Of a stretch of 48,070 bases of DNA, positions 16,692-26,539 are shown in pieces. The notes under the pieces were generated by a model. It was not told the DNA's origin. It did not search any database and worked only from the letters and a program-made list of their open reading frames with translations. The DNA is from Streptococcus suis (lineage in GTDB: Bacteria > Bacillota > Bacilli > Lactobacillales > Streptococcaceae). The first letter of the stretch is position 1. Each line of letters opens with the position of its first letter. A program made the translations under genes and the position numbers. The stretch covers positions 1 through 48,070 of the forward strand of contig NZ_POIZ01000051.1 in NCBI RefSeq assembly GCF_002960425.1, given 5' to 3'.

Positions 16692-19388
16692 ATGTCTATC
16701 CAAAAATTAGAAAACTATAATAACAAAGAAACCATTCAAGAAGAAATTGCGATTTTAACCACTATCCTTGAAGAAGTAGCGGCCCAGATGATGCCTCAGG
16801 AAACCTTCAAGAAAATCCTTGAATTGTCCCAGCTCTCTCGTGAGGATGATTACCAGGCCTTGATTGAGATTATTGGTCAATTAAATAACGAAGAATTAGC
16901 AGTTATTTCTCGTTACTTTGCCGTTCTTCCTCTCCTAATCAACATTTCAGAAGATGTGGATTTGGCCTATGAAATCAACCACCAGAACAACGTTGACCAA
17001 GATTACCTGGGGAAAATTTCAACGACGATTGATATGGTGGCCAAGCAGGAAAATGCAGCAGAAATCTTGGAGAAGCTCAATGTTGTTCCCGTCTTGACAG
17101 CCCATCCGACCCAGGTTCAACGTCAATCCATGTTGGATTTGACCAAACATATTCATGAATTGCTTCGCCGTTACCGTGATGTGAAAATGGGCTTGCTTAA
17201 CAAGACCAAGTGGGAAGACCAACTTCGTTGCTACATCGAAATTATCATGCAGACAGATATGATTCGTGAGAAGAAGTTGAAGGTAACCAACGAAATCACC
17301 AACGTTATGGAATACTACAACTCTTCCTTTATCAAGGCCGTGACCAAGTTGCAAGGTGAGTATAAGCGATTGGCAGCTGAAAAAGGTATTGTGCTCAACA
17401 ATCCTCGTCCCATTACCATGGGCATGTGGATTGGTGGTGACCGAGATGGCAATCCCTTCGTAACAGCAGAAACTCTGAAATTGTCAGCCTTGACCCAGTG
17501 TCAAGTCATCATGAATTACTATGATGAGCAACTCCATAAACTCTACCGTAATTTCTCTCTCTCGACTTCTATTGTGAAGGTTTCGACAGCTGTAAAAATC
17601 TTGGCTGAAAAATCAGAAGATAGTTCAGTTTACCGCGAAAATGAACCATATCGCCGTGCCTTCCATTATATTCAAATGAAATTGGCCAATACGCGCGATT
17701 ATTTGGTGGATAATAAGCCGTCGGATGTTCGCTACGCCAATGTCACTGAATTTAAAGAAGATTTGCTTGCCATTAAACAGTCCTTGATTGACAATAAGGC
17801 AAGCGCCTTGATCAAGGGTGATTTTACAGAATTGCTGGAAGCAGTAGAAGCCTTTGGTTTCTATCTGGCAAGTATTGACATGCGCCAGGATTCTTCTATT
17901 CACGAGGCTAGTGTTGCAGAACTTTTGGCGTCGGCCCGCATTGTAGAAAATTATTCTAGTCTGTCTGAAGAAGCCAAATGTCATGTTCTTTTGAAACAGT
18001 TGGAAACAGATCCCCGTATTTTATCTGCTACCCATGTTCCCAAATCAGAGCAGTTACAAAAAGAATTGGCTATCTTTGCTGCAGCGCGGGAATTGAAAGA
18101 TAAGCTGGGTGAGGAAATTATCAAACAGCACATTATCTCGCATTCTGAAAGTGTTTCTGACTTGTTAGAACTGGCCGTGCTCTTGAAAGAAGTTGGGCTG
18201 GTCGATATGGACAAGGCGCGTGTGCAGATTGTTCCACTTTTTGAAACCATTGAGGACTTGGATAATGCAGCTGCTACCATGCGCCAGTATCTACAACTTG
18301 ATTTGGCAAAACGCTGGATTGCAGGCAACAAATACTACCAAGAAATCATGTTGGGCTACTCGGATTCCAATAAGGATGGAGGCTATCTTTCATCTGGTTG
18401 GACACTCTATAAGGCCCAGAACGAGTTAACTGAAATTGGTCGAGAATTTGGTGTTCATATTACCTTCTTCCACGGTCGTGGAGGGACAGTTGGCCGAGGT
18501 GGAGGTCCATCCTATGATGCCATCACTTCACAACCATTTGGTTCCATCAAAGACCGCCTTCGTCTGACAGAACAGGGGGAAGTAATTGGTAATAAATATG
18601 GCAACAAGGATGCTGCTTACTACAATTTGGAAATGCTGGTGTCAGCAACTCTTGACCGCATGATTACCCAAATGATTACCAATCCAAATGAGATTGATGG
18701 TTACCGTGAAACCATGGATGCCATTGTGGCGGATAGCTACTCGATCTATCGTGACTTAGTCTTTAACAATCCTCATTTCTACGATTACTTCTTTGCAGCA
18801 AGTCCAATTCGTGAGGTATCTAGTCTAAATATCGGTTCTCGTCCAGCTGCTCGTAAGACTATCACGGAAATTGGTGGACTTCGTGCCATTCCTTGGGTAT
18901 TCTCATGGTCGCAAAACCGTGTCATGCTTCCTGGTTGGTACGGAGTAGGCTCCAGCTTTAAACGCTTTATTGACAAAGACCCAGCCAACTTAGCAAAATT
19001 ACAGAAAATGTATGAAAGCTGGCCATTCTTCCGTTCACTCCTATCGAATGTTGACATGGTTCTGTCCAAATCCAACATGAACATTGCCTTTGAGTATGCG
19101 AAAATGTGTGAGAGCGAAGAAGTAAGAAATATCTTCCATATTATCTTAGATGAATGGCAGTTGACCAAGGATGTTATCCTGTCTATTGAGCAAAATGATG
19201 CCTTACTAGCAGAACTTCCTTTCCTCAAAGCCAGTCTAGACTACCGTATGCCATATTTCAACGTCCTCAACTATATTCAGATTGAACTGATTAACCGCCT
19301 TCGTCGTGGAGAACTCAGTAAGGAACAAGAAAACCTCATCCACATCACCATCAACGGTGTGGCGACAGGTTTACGAAATTCTGGTTAA
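16692..19388 (+). CDS. ppc: Phosphoenolpyruvate carboxylase
   Basis: The 898-residue enzyme converts PEP and bicarbonate to oxaloacetate. Both active-site signatures are clear: [11 protein letters not shown] with the catalytic His (about residues 137-147) and the [10 protein letters not shown] plus [13 protein letters not shown] loop (about 556-610). The C-terminus ends [11 protein letters not shown], as in bacterial PEPC allosteric sites. Length is normal. Ribosome site aaaggaaaga; co-transcribed with ftsW. In streptococci lacking a full citrate cycle it supplies oxaloacetate for aspartate. Confidence 0.97.
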   Translation: MSIQKLENYNNKETIQEEIAILTTILEEVAAQMMPQETFKKILELSQLSREDDYQALIEIIGQLNNEELAVISRYFAVLPLLINISEDVDLAYEINHQNNVDQDYLGKISTTIDMVAKQENAAEILEKLNVVPVLTAHPTQVQRQSMLDLTKHIHELLRRYRDVKMGLLNKTKWEDQLRCYIEIIMQTDMIREKKLKVTNEITNVMEYYNSSFIKAVTKLQGEYKRLAAEKGIVLNNPRPITMGMWIGGDRDGNPFVTAETLKLSALTQCQVIMNYYDEQLHKLYRNFSLSTSIVKVSTAVKILAEKSEDSSVYRENEPYRRAFHYIQMKLANTRDYLVDNKPSDVRYANVTEFKEDLLAIKQSLIDNKASALIKGDFTELLEAVEAFGFYLASIDMRQDSSIHEASVAELLASARIVENYSSLSEEAKCHVLLKQLETDPRILSATHVPKSEQLQKELAIFAAARELKDKLGEEIIKQHIISHSESVSDLLELAVLLKEVGLVDMDKARVQIVPLFETIEDLDNAAATMRQYLQLDLAKRWIAGNKYYQEIMLGYSDSNKDGGYLSSGWTLYKAQNELTEIGREFGVHITFFHGRGGTVGRGGGPSYDAITSQPFGSIKDRLRLTEQGEVIGNKYGNKDAAYYNLEMLVSATLDRMITQMITNPNEIDGYRETMDAIVADSYSIYRDLVFNNPHFYDYFFAASPIREVSSLNIGSRPAARKTITEIGGLRAIPWVFSWSQNRVMLPGWYGVGSSFKRFIDKDPANLAKLQKMYESWPFFRSLLSNVDMVLSKSNMNIAFEYAKMCESEEVRNIFHIILDEWQLTKDVILSIEQNDALLAELPFLKASLDYRMPYFNVLNYIQIELINRLRRGELSKEQENLIHITINGVATGLRNSG

Positions 19389-19397
19389 TCTTATTTA

Positions 19398-19424
19398 AGC
19401 AACTTCTTCGGAGGTTGCTTTTTT
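19398..19424 (+). terminator. Terminator of ppc
   Basis: agcaacttc (19398-19406) pairs with gaggttgct (19411-19419) around a ttcg loop, followed by tttttt. Confidence 0.9.
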
Positions 19425-19458
19425 AATACGGTAAAGGATATAATATTTTTAAAAAATG

Positions 19459-19486
19459 TGTAACCAAATAGAATTCCATTCGTTAT
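19459..19486 (+). promoter_or_regulatory. ECF-sigma-type promoter in front of the sigma gene
   Basis: TGTAAC (19459-19464), exactly 16 bp, then CGTTAT (19481-19486). This fits the ECF pattern TGAAAC-N16-CGT with one -35 mismatch, and it lies directly before an ECF sigma gene, which suggests autoregulation. Confidence 0.55.
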
Positions 19487-19503
19487 ATTAGTGAAAGGAG
19501 GAG

Positions 19504-20007
19504 ATGAGCATCAAATTAGATGAATATGAAAAAGAAGTCATCGGCATTGCCGAGGAGATTTCCTACTACCTGCAAAAATCAGGCGCCACATTTGCAGATA
19601 GTCAGGATATAGCCCAAGATGTACTAGTGAAAATCTTAGAAGCAGAACTTGTCCTTCCTTTTGACAAATTACGAGCCTGGCTTTATCGTTCGGCAGTTAG
19701 AGCCTACATCGACAAATACAGGAGGGACAAGCACTATCATGAAATTCTACAAAGGGAATTTTTTACTAGCGAGCAAGTATTGGTTTATGACCAGGATGGT
19801 TATGAAGAACTATATCAGGCAGTAGCAGACCTGCCAGCCAAGTATCAGCATGTCATTGACCTTTATTATTTTCAGGATATGAGTGTCAAAGAGATTGCCC
19901 ATATCTTAGGATATAGTCAGAGTTTGGTGAAAATCAATCTTTACCGCGGTCGAAAACTTCTAGCAAAAAACTTAAAAGAGAAAGGGTATGAATATGAAAA
20001 CTTTTGA
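19504..20007 (+). CDS. ECF-type RNA polymerase sigma factor
   Basis: This 167-residue protein has only sigma regions 2 and 4. Region 2 spans about 8-80, with DSQDIAQDVLVKI and a WLYRSAVRAYIDKYRRDKH -10-binding helix. Region 4 spans about 105-160, with LPAKYQHVIDLYY and a helix-turn-helix around MSVKEIAHILGYSQSLVK. Its 3' end overlaps the membrane anti-sigma gene, the standard ECF arrangement. Ribosome site aaaggagg lies close to ATG. It is expected to be held at the membrane by the partner until an envelope signal arrives. Confidence 0.9.
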   Translation: MSIKLDEYEKEVIGIAEEISYYLQKSGATFADSQDIAQDVLVKILEAELVLPFDKLRAWLYRSAVRAYIDKYRRDKHYHEILQREFFTSEQVLVYDQDGYEELYQAVADLPAKYQHVIDLYYFQDMSVKEIAHILGYSQSLVKINLYRGRKLLAKNLKEKGYEYENF

Positions 20008-20974
20008 AATTGCAACAAAGAAAAGTAAGAAAAAACACTTATGGAAAACGGTTGGTCTATCTATATTAGGGCTCTTGCTGATAACGGGAGCGACCTTGAA
20101 GACCTTACAGATTTTGACTGCCAATAATGGTGAAAAAATTTATCAAGAACACGAATTATTGTCACAAGTTGCCTATCCAAACATTGAATACTCAACCTAC
20201 TATTATAAAGCGACCTCTCTATTTGCTGGAGCTGTCCATGCAGATCGCCACAAAGATTTGGCAGGGGTTCCAGTAGCATTTGGTGACTATGAATATCACT
20301 ATGACTGGATGGGAACGTATTTGGATTTTTCTCAGGATGGTCCATCTTATAAAGGAAATATCGCCTATGATCGCCAAACTTGGTCAAAATTGCCACTCTT
20401 CTATAATACGGAGATGATCGACACAGATGACTTTGCAACTGTCCCTAGTCAAGAACTTTCTCTAGTGAAAGAAATGTCCAATCAGCTAGTAGAAGTTGCC
20501 ATCACTTTTGACAAAAAATATAGTTTAGGCGAGTTGCAGACCATGTTACCCCAAAATTTGAAAAAGAATTGGTACTGGATTGGAACAGCTTCTAAGATGA
20601 ACGCGGCAGATTTTCGCATGGATCAGTTGTTTGGTTTTCAAGGAGATGACTTAAAGGTTTATAAACCAGATGCTGATTTACCAGCAGAGGCGACTGCATG
20701 GAATCCTTTAACACCTATGAAAAAAATGGCTGAACAGTATAATCATTATTTAGGGGAATATGCACTTGTTACAGATATGCAAATCTTTTTAGACAAGTTT
20801 GATCATACCGACTTCACCAAACAAGAAGAGATTGACCAATTGGAGTTCGCAGGCATTATCCTAACAGGCAGAGCAGAAGACTTTGCCCAGCTAGAGGGCA
20901 AGGACTGGATTTATGCTTCGAGTATCGGAGCTTCTGTCCAAAACCAGCCTTATTATCAGTTAGAAATTCCATAA
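19994..20974 (+). CDS. Membrane anti-sigma factor (Sigma_reg_N/Sigma_reg_C type)
   Basis: The protein is 326 residues from ATG 19994; an in-frame ATG at 19988 adds two residues but leaves too little room for the ribosome site (aaaggg). It has a short basic cytoplasmic N-terminus, one membrane helix (about 15-37) and a large extracytoplasmic region. The latter shows the Sigma_reg_C style WNPLTPMKKMAEQYNHYL stretch (about 235-252) and a final part with aromatic strands. The 5' end overlaps the sigma gene by 14 bp. It is likely to bind and inhibit that sigma factor. The signal is unknown; no regulated-proteolysis gene is adjacent. Confidence 0.8.
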   Translation: MKTFEIATKKSKKKHLWKTVGLSILGLLLITGATLKTLQILTANNGEKIYQEHELLSQVAYPNIEYSTYYYKATSLFAGAVHADRHKDLAGVPVAFGDYEYHYDWMGTYLDFSQDGPSYKGNIAYDRQTWSKLPLFYNTEMIDTDDFATVPSQELSLVKEMSNQLVEVAITFDKKYSLGELQTMLPQNLKKNWYWIGTASKMNAADFRMDQLFGFQGDDLKVYKPDADLPAEATAWNPLTPMKKMAEQYNHYLGEYALVTDMQIFLDKFDHTDFTKQEEIDQLEFAGIILTGRAEDFAQLEGKDWIYASSIGASVQNQPYYQLEIP

Positions 20975-20986
20975 TAGATGAATAAC

Positions 20987-21019
20987 TACCTTGCTTGAAT
21001 TGCTTTCAGACAAGGTTTT
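20987..21019 (+). terminator. Terminator of the sigma/anti-sigma operon
   Basis: accttg (20987-20992) pairs with caaggt (21010-21015), with an inner tgaa/ttca stem, followed by ttttt. Confidence 0.8.
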
Positions 21020-21116
21020 TCATTTATTTGGAAAAATTTTTAAAAAATTTTCTTTTTTCATGACTATTTACGAATAGTATAAGTAAGGGAAAGAATATTA
21101 CTTTCTCAATACAAAT

Positions 21117-21133
21117 ATTACAAAAATGTTACA
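21117..21133 (-). promoter_or_regulatory. WalR/VicR-type box upstream of the YSIRK surface protein gene
   Basis: Read on the minus strand, TGTAAC-ATTTT-TGTAAT is an exact match to the WalR/VicR consensus TGTWAH-N5-TGTWAH. It lies upstream of a plausible core promoter (TTCAAA 21141-21146, 16 bp, TATATT 21163-21168), a position fit for activation. Confidence 0.6.
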
Positions 21134-21208
21134 ATTTTCGTTCAAAATATGACATATATAGTTATATTATAGGAGTGAAAAGGATAACAGAAAGGTAGGA
21201 TATGATTT

Positions 21209-22762
21209 ATGCGCCGCACAAGATTTGGTCAAGAAAAACAAAGTTTCTCTATTCGGAAGTATTCCTTGGGTGCTGCTTCAGTACTGATAGGAACTAGTTT
21301 GGTCTTTGGGCTACAGGATGTAAAGGCTGATGAGCAGGTAGGGACAGCTGCATCAAGTAACCTATCGCTGGTACAAGTAGGAGAGAGTAACCAGGCTGTT
21401 CAGCTAAAGTCTGAACCAGCTCAGCTTGTAGATGAGACACAAAAGGTTGCTAGCCAGACAGAGGGACAGGCGTCTGGTGTGGAGAGCAGTCATACTCTGA
21501 CTTCGGAAAGTCAAGTTTCTCCAGTAGCTTCAAGTCAAGAAAAGCCTAGCACTACTACCAGTCAGGAACCCTCCCCACAGGAAACTTCGGTAGTAGAGGC
21601 TACTCGAACTTTACCAGTAACAGTTACCAGTCCACCAGCACAGGCAAGTACTCCGACAGGTCAGTTGACAATCCAAAATCAGACAAGTACAGGTTTTGAT
21701 ATCGAGGTTTCTAATGTATCGGATAGCCAGGGAATCAAAGCGGTGAAAGTGCCGGTCTGGTCAGAACAGGAAGGTCAAAATGATATTGTTTGGTATGATG
21801 CCGTCCGCCAAGCCAACGGAAATTATAAGGTATCGGTTTCTCTAACTACGCATAAGAATGAACAAGGAGTCTATCACGCTCACCTTTACTATGTAGAAAA
21901 CGATGGAAAGCTAGTTGGTGTAACCACAACTCAAACCAAAGCATCCGTTGCGGGTTCATCCCAAGCGACACAGGTAGAGAAATTAGCAGACCAAGGAACT
22001 TATCATTTTACCAAACAGGTTGCTGTAAAAAATGAAGCTAAGGAAGGTGCAATAACACAGTTCACATTTGAAAAGGGAGAGAAAGTCAATTACGATAAAA
22101 AAATAGAATCAGACGGTCATCAGTGGATTTCCTATTTGTCTTATAGTGGTGTTCGACGTTATGTCGATTTGGGAAAAGTTTCAAGTTCAGTTCAGTCTGT
22201 CGCTGGTCAGCCAGTAACAACACAAACAAGTACTCCGACAGGTCAATTGACAATCCAAAATCAGACAAGTACAGGTTTTGATATCGAGATTTCTAATGTA
22301 TCGGATAGCCAGGGAATCAAAGCGGTGAAAGTGCCGGTCTGGTCAGAACAGGAAGGTCAAAATGATATTGTTTGGTATGATGCCGTCCGCCAAGCCAACG
22401 GAAATTATAAGGTATCGGTTTCTCTAACTACGCATAAGAATGAACAAGGAGTCTATCACGCTCACCTTTACTATGTAGAAAACGATGGAAAGCTAGTTGG
22501 TGTAACCACAACTCAAACCAAAGCATCCGTTGCGGGTTCATCCCAAGCGACACAGGTAGAGAAATTAGCAGACCAAGGAACTTATCATTTTACCAAACAG
22601 GTTGCTGTAAAAAATGAAGCTAAGGAAGGTGCAATAACGCAGTTCACATTTGAAAAGGGAGAGAAAGTCAATTACGATAAAAAAATAGAATCAGACGGTC
22701 ATCAGTGGATTTCCTATTTGTCTTATAGTGGTGTTCGTCGTTACGTCAAAATTGATAACTAG
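21209..22762 (+). CDS. YSIRK-signal surface protein with two GBS Bsp-like + SH3b modules
   Basis: The 517-residue secreted protein begins with a YSIRK-type signal peptide (SIRKYSLGAASVLIG, about residues 12-26; cleavage near KADEQ at about 42-46). A Ser/Thr/Gln-rich spacer (about 50-148) leads into two tandem modules. Each module has a GBS Bsp-like domain (about 150-242 and 344-436; TIQNQTSTGFDIE core) followed by a bacterial SH3 domain (about 255-320 and 449-514; GTYHFTKQVAV to GVRRYV). There is no LPXTG sorting signal, so it is probably held to the wall through the SH3 domains or released. Bsp-like proteins are linked to cell shape and separation in streptococci. A WalR box upstream fits a wall role. 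Confidence 0.88.
   Translation: MRRTRFGQEKQSFSIRKYSLGAASVLIGTSLVFGLQDVKADEQVGTAASSNLSLVQVGESNQAVQLKSEPAQLVDETQKVASQTEGQASGVESSHTLTSESQVSPVASSQEKPSTTTSQEPSPQETSVVEATRTLPVTVTSPPAQASTPTGQLTIQNQTSTGFDIEVSNVSDSQGIKAVKVPVWSEQEGQNDIVWYDAVRQANGNYKVSVSLTTHKNEQGVYHAHLYYVENDGKLVGVTTTQTKASVAGSSQATQVEKLADQGTYHFTKQVAVKNEAKEGAITQFTFEKGEKVNYDKKIESDGHQWISYLSYSGVRRYVDLGKVSSSVQSVAGQPVTTQTSTPTGQLTIQNQTSTGFDIEISNVSDSQGIKAVKVPVWSEQEGQNDIVWYDAVRQANGNYKVSVSLTTHKNEQGVYHAHLYYVENDGKLVGVTTTQTKASVAGSSQATQVEKLADQGTYHFTKQVAVKNEAKEGAITQFTFEKGEKVNYDKKIESDGHQWISYLSYSGVRRYVKIDN
21645..22747 (+). repeat. Two 521-bp direct repeats inside the surface protein gene
   Basis: Copies at 21645-22165 and 22227-22747 (offset 582 bp). 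I count about five differences, only one of which (Val to Ile) changes the Bsp domain. The 61-bp linker is unique. Copy number could change by recombination without breaking the frame. Confidence 0.9.
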
Positions 22763-22787
22763 AACCAGCTAGTTACTGATATAACTG

Positions 22788-22814
22788 ACTCGTCAGCAGG
22801 ACTTGCTGGCGAGT
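22788..22814 (+). terminator. Terminator-like hairpin after the surface protein gene
   Basis: actcgtcagca (22788-22798) pairs with tgctggcgagt (22804-22814). The following T run is poor, so termination may be partial. Confidence 0.55.
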
Positions 22815-22882
22815 TATTGCTGGTCTGGGAAGCTAGAAAAAAGGACTTTCTGGCAATAAATAACAAAAAAGATAGAAAATGC

Positions 22883-22910
22883 TTGCATTTCTGCTACAAT
22901 TTGATAGAAT
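22883..22910 (+). promoter_or_regulatory. tuf promoter
   Basis: TTGCAT (22883-22888), 16-bp spacer, TAGAAT (22905-22910). An overlapping extended -10 TGcTACAAT (22892-22900) is an alternative. Confidence 0.55.
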
Positions 22911-22982
22911 AGTAAGGTAAAGTTAGACCGTATTGCCTACTGTCTATCTATAAAATATATTTTATTGGAGGCTTTTACCAAA

Positions 22983-24179
22983 ATGGCAAAAGAAAAATAC
23001 GATCGTAGTAAACCACACGTTAACATTGGTACAATTGGACACGTTGACCACGGTAAAACTACTTTGACTGCAGCTATCACAACTGTATTGGCACGTCGCT
23101 TGCCTTCATCAGTTAACCAACCTAAAGACTATGCGTCTATCGATGCTGCTCCAGAAGAGCGCGAGCGCGGTATCACTATCAACACTGCACACGTTGAGTA
23201 CGAAACTGAAAAACGCCACTACGCTCACATCGACGCTCCAGGACACGCGGACTACGTTAAAAACATGATCACTGGTGCCGCTCAGATGGACGGTGCTATC
23301 CTTGTAGTAGCTTCAACTGACGGTCCAATGCCACAAACTCGTGAGCACATCCTTCTTTCACGTCAGGTTGGTGTTAAACACCTTATCGTCTTCATGAACA
23401 AAGTTGACTTGGTTGACGACGAAGAATTGCTTGAGTTGGTTGAAATGGAAATCCGTGACCTTCTTTCAGAATACGATTTCCCAGGTGATGATCTTCCAGT
23501 TATCCAAGGTTCAGCTCTTAAAGCTCTTGAAGGTGATGCTAAGTACGAAGACATCGTTATGGAATTGATGAACACTGTTGATGAGTACATTCCAGAACCA
23601 GAACGCGACACTGACAAACCATTGTTGCTTCCAGTCGAGGACGTATTCTCAATCACTGGTCGTGGTACTGTAGCTTCAGGACGTATCGACCGTGGTACAG
23701 TTCGTGTCAACGACGAAATCGAAATCGTTGGTCTTCAAGAAGAAAAATCTAAAGCAGTTGTTACTGGTGTTGAAATGTTCCGTAAACAACTTGACGAAGG
23801 TCTTGCCGGCGATAACGTTGGTGTGCTTCTTCGTGGTGTTCAACGTGATGAAATCGAACGTGGTCAAGTTATCTCTAAACCAGGTTCAATCAACCCACAC
23901 ACTAAATTCAAAGGTGAAGTTTACATCCTTACTAAAGAAGAAGGTGGACGTCACACTCCATTCTTCGACAACTACCGTCCACAGTTCTACTTCCGTACAA
24001 CTGACGTAACTGGTTCAATCAAATTGCCAGAAGGTACTGAAATGGTAATGCCTGGTGATAACGTTACTATCGACGTTGAATTGATCCACCCAATCGCCGT
24101 TGAACAAGGTACTACTTTCTCTATCCGTGAAGGTGGACGTACTGTTGGTTCAGGTATGGTTACAGAAATCGAAGCTTAA
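22983..24179 (+). CDS. tuf: Elongation factor Tu
   Basis: The 398-residue GTPase delivers aminoacyl-tRNA to the ribosome. It shows G1 [10 protein letters not shown], the switch I region [13 protein letters not shown]3 DAPGH, and G4 NKVD, followed by two beta-barrel domains ending [10 protein letters not shown]. The start at 22983 ([10 protein letters not shown]) follows the universal N-terminus; the upstream ATG at 22965 would add six residues not seen in homologues. GGAGG lies 11 nt before ATG. Codon use is strongly biased, as expected for a highly expressed gene. Confidence 0.98.
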   Translation: MAKEKYDRSKPHVNIGTIGHVDHGKTTLTAAITTVLARRLPSSVNQPKDYASIDAAPEERERGITINTAHVEYETEKRHYAHIDAPGHADYVKNMITGAAQMDGAILVVASTDGPMPQTREHILLSRQVGVKHLIVFMNKVDLVDDEELLELVEMEIRDLLSEYDFPGDDLPVIQGSALKALEGDAKYEDIVMELMNTVDEYIPEPERDTDKPLLLPVEDVFSITGRGTVASGRIDRGTVRVNDEIEIVGLQEEKSKAVVTGVEMFRKQLDEGLAGDNVGVLLRGVQRDEIERGQVISKPGSINPHTKFKGEVYILTKEEGGRHTPFFDNYRPQFYFRTTDVTGSIKLPEGTEMVMPGDNVTIDVELIHPIAVEQGTTFSIREGGRTVGSGMVTEIEA

Positions 24180-24230
24180 TTCGATTGAGTTCCCAGAAAT
24201 AACAATTATAGTCAGACAACTAAATTGTAA

Positions 24231-24258
24231 CTCTCTACTCTCGGGTAGAGGGTTTTTT
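24231..24258 (+). terminator. tuf terminator
   Basis: ctctac (24233-24238) pairs with gtagag (24245-24250), followed by ggtttttt. The remaining stretch to 24490 is AT-rich, and I see no gene in it. Confidence 0.8.
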
Positions 24259-24499
24259 CTGTAACAAATACCGATACTATTTCTAGCTCCTATCTGTAAT
24301 ACCAGTATAGATCATTCGGTTTTATGTAGATTTTGAGTTCTTAATATACTTAAGAGAGTGCTTCTATGCGCAAGTCAATAAATGTAGATAGATTTATAAA
24401 AAATTAGTAGGAAAGGCTTTCGTTATAGATTACTATTTTTCGAAAACATTTCATGATCTATGAGAAGGTATGATACAATAAAGTGAAAGGAGAGATATT

Positions 24500-25597
24500 A
24501 TGAGAAAAATACGTTTTTACTTTATGCTATTATTTAGTTTTTGCAGCCTTTCTCTATTTTCTTCCCATATGATCTTCGCTCTAGATAATCAGTCGGGAAC
24601 AGCAGGAGAGAGTCATGCTATTTACAGATTATATAATTATGAAAATGGGGAACATCTTTATACAATCGATGCTAACGAAAAAGATGTACTGTATCAGCAA
24701 CATCATTGGGGCTATGAGGGAGTAGCTTGGTATGCTCCTAGTTCGGGAAATGCTGTTTATCGCTTATATAATCATGGACTGCAAAATCATTTATATACAA
24801 TGGATTTAAATGAGGTAAGGGTATTGACAACCTATCATGGGTGGCAGTTAGATAATGCTGGGAATCCAGTTTTTTATTCTGGGGGTAGCACACCGATTTA
24901 TCGTGTTTATAATCCTGCATTACGTGGTTTACATCATTGGACTACTGATTTTAATGAGTATAGTATCTTGCCAAATCATGGTTGGAAACAAGAAGGTGAG
25001 GCATTTTTTGCCGAGAGTTTAGGGAATCCGATGCAGACCCAATATGTATCGAATGTCTTATATAATGGTTATTACTATTATGTAAGAGGTAAATATGGGT
25101 ATGTTCCAATTGTCAACAAAAAATATCCTGTCAACAGTCAATATAGCCCGGGTGAAAACGCTGAGGCAAAGGCAGCTTTCCTAACTCTGACTAATCAAAT
25201 GCGTCAGCTCGGATTTTCAATAAGTCATTCTTATAGTGGTTTTAGAAGTTATAGTCTACAGGATTCCCTATATAATAATTATGTTGCTCAGGAGGGACGA
25301 TCGGCAGCGGATCGTTATTCTGCTCGTCCTGGCTATAGTGAGCATCAAACTGGTCTAGCTTTTGATATTTTGAATGGTCAAGGGGAACTTTTGCAGGGAG
25401 AAGCAGCTCAATGGTTAGCCAAACACGCTCATGAATATGGTTTTATCATAAGGTATCTTCCTGGAAAAGAAGCGATAACAGGTTATATGCATGAGGAGTG
25501 GCATGTTCGATATGTTGGTCAGGAAGCGGCTGATATTTATCATTCAGGTCTAACGCTTGAGGAATATTTTGAGATTGCAGGTGGAGATTATCAGTAA
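24500..25597 (+). CDS. Secreted VanY-type D-Ala-D-Ala carboxypeptidase with DUF5648 repeats
   Basis: The 365-residue protein has an N-terminal signal sequence (about 1-28). Three tandem repeats of the DUF5648 type follow (about 40-172), each built on YRLYN/YRVYN, then HLYT or HHWT, then a GW-containing strand. A C-terminal VanY/M15 zinc peptidase domain (about 215-350) carries the metal ligands in SEHQTGLAFDI (about 290-300) and EEWHVRYVG (about 334-342). It trims D-Ala from peptidoglycan stem peptides outside the cell; the DUF5648 part may bind wall or sugar. Base composition is more AT-rich than its neighbours. Ribosome site aaaggag; -10 TACAAT near 24474. Confidence 0.88.
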   Translation: MRKIRFYFMLLFSFCSLSLFSSHMIFALDNQSGTAGESHAIYRLYNYENGEHLYTIDANEKDVLYQQHHWGYEGVAWYAPSSGNAVYRLYNHGLQNHLYTMDLNEVRVLTTYHGWQLDNAGNPVFYSGGSTPIYRVYNPALRGLHHWTTDFNEYSILPNHGWKQEGEAFFAESLGNPMQTQYVSNVLYNGYYYYVRGKYGYVPIVNKKYPVNSQYSPGENAEAKAAFLTLTNQMRQLGFSISHSYSGFRSYSLQDSLYNNYVAQEGRSAADRYSARPGYSEHQTGLAFDILNGQGELLQGEAAQWLAKHAHEYGFIIRYLPGKEAITGYMHEEWHVRYVGQEAADIYHSGLTLEEYFEIAGGDYQ

Positions 25598-25679
25598 ACA
25601 AGAGTAGAAGTCCGTAGTCTCAGGTTGCTAAATACGGGCTTGGGAATTCCATATTGTACTTTAATCTTTTTTAAAAATA

Positions 25680-25688
25680 TGCTATAAT
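25680..25688 (+). promoter_or_regulatory. tpiA extended -10 promoter
   Basis: TGcTATAAT ending at 25688, 36 bp before the start codon; no good -35. Confidence 0.6.
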
Positions 25689-25709
25689 AGGGACTGTAAA
25701 AAATTTTAA

Positions 25710-26477
<768 letters not shown>

Positions 26478-26489
26478 TAAGAGCATAGA

Positions 26490-26526
26490 AAAAGACATCG
26501 GATGCAACAATCCGATGTCTTTTTTG
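26490..26526. terminator. Two-way terminator between tpiA and the HAD gene
   Basis: aaaagacatcggat (26490-26503) and atccgatgtctttt (26510-26523) form a perfect 14-bp stem with A and T runs on each side, serving both convergent genes. Confidence 0.92.
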
Positions 26527-26539
26527 TGACTGTAAGAGG

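Noticed and set aside
24259..24490. Small gene or RNA between tuf and the VanY gene
   Set aside because: AT-rich with no ribosome-site-linked ORF, no strong hairpin after the tuf terminator, and no recognisable motif.
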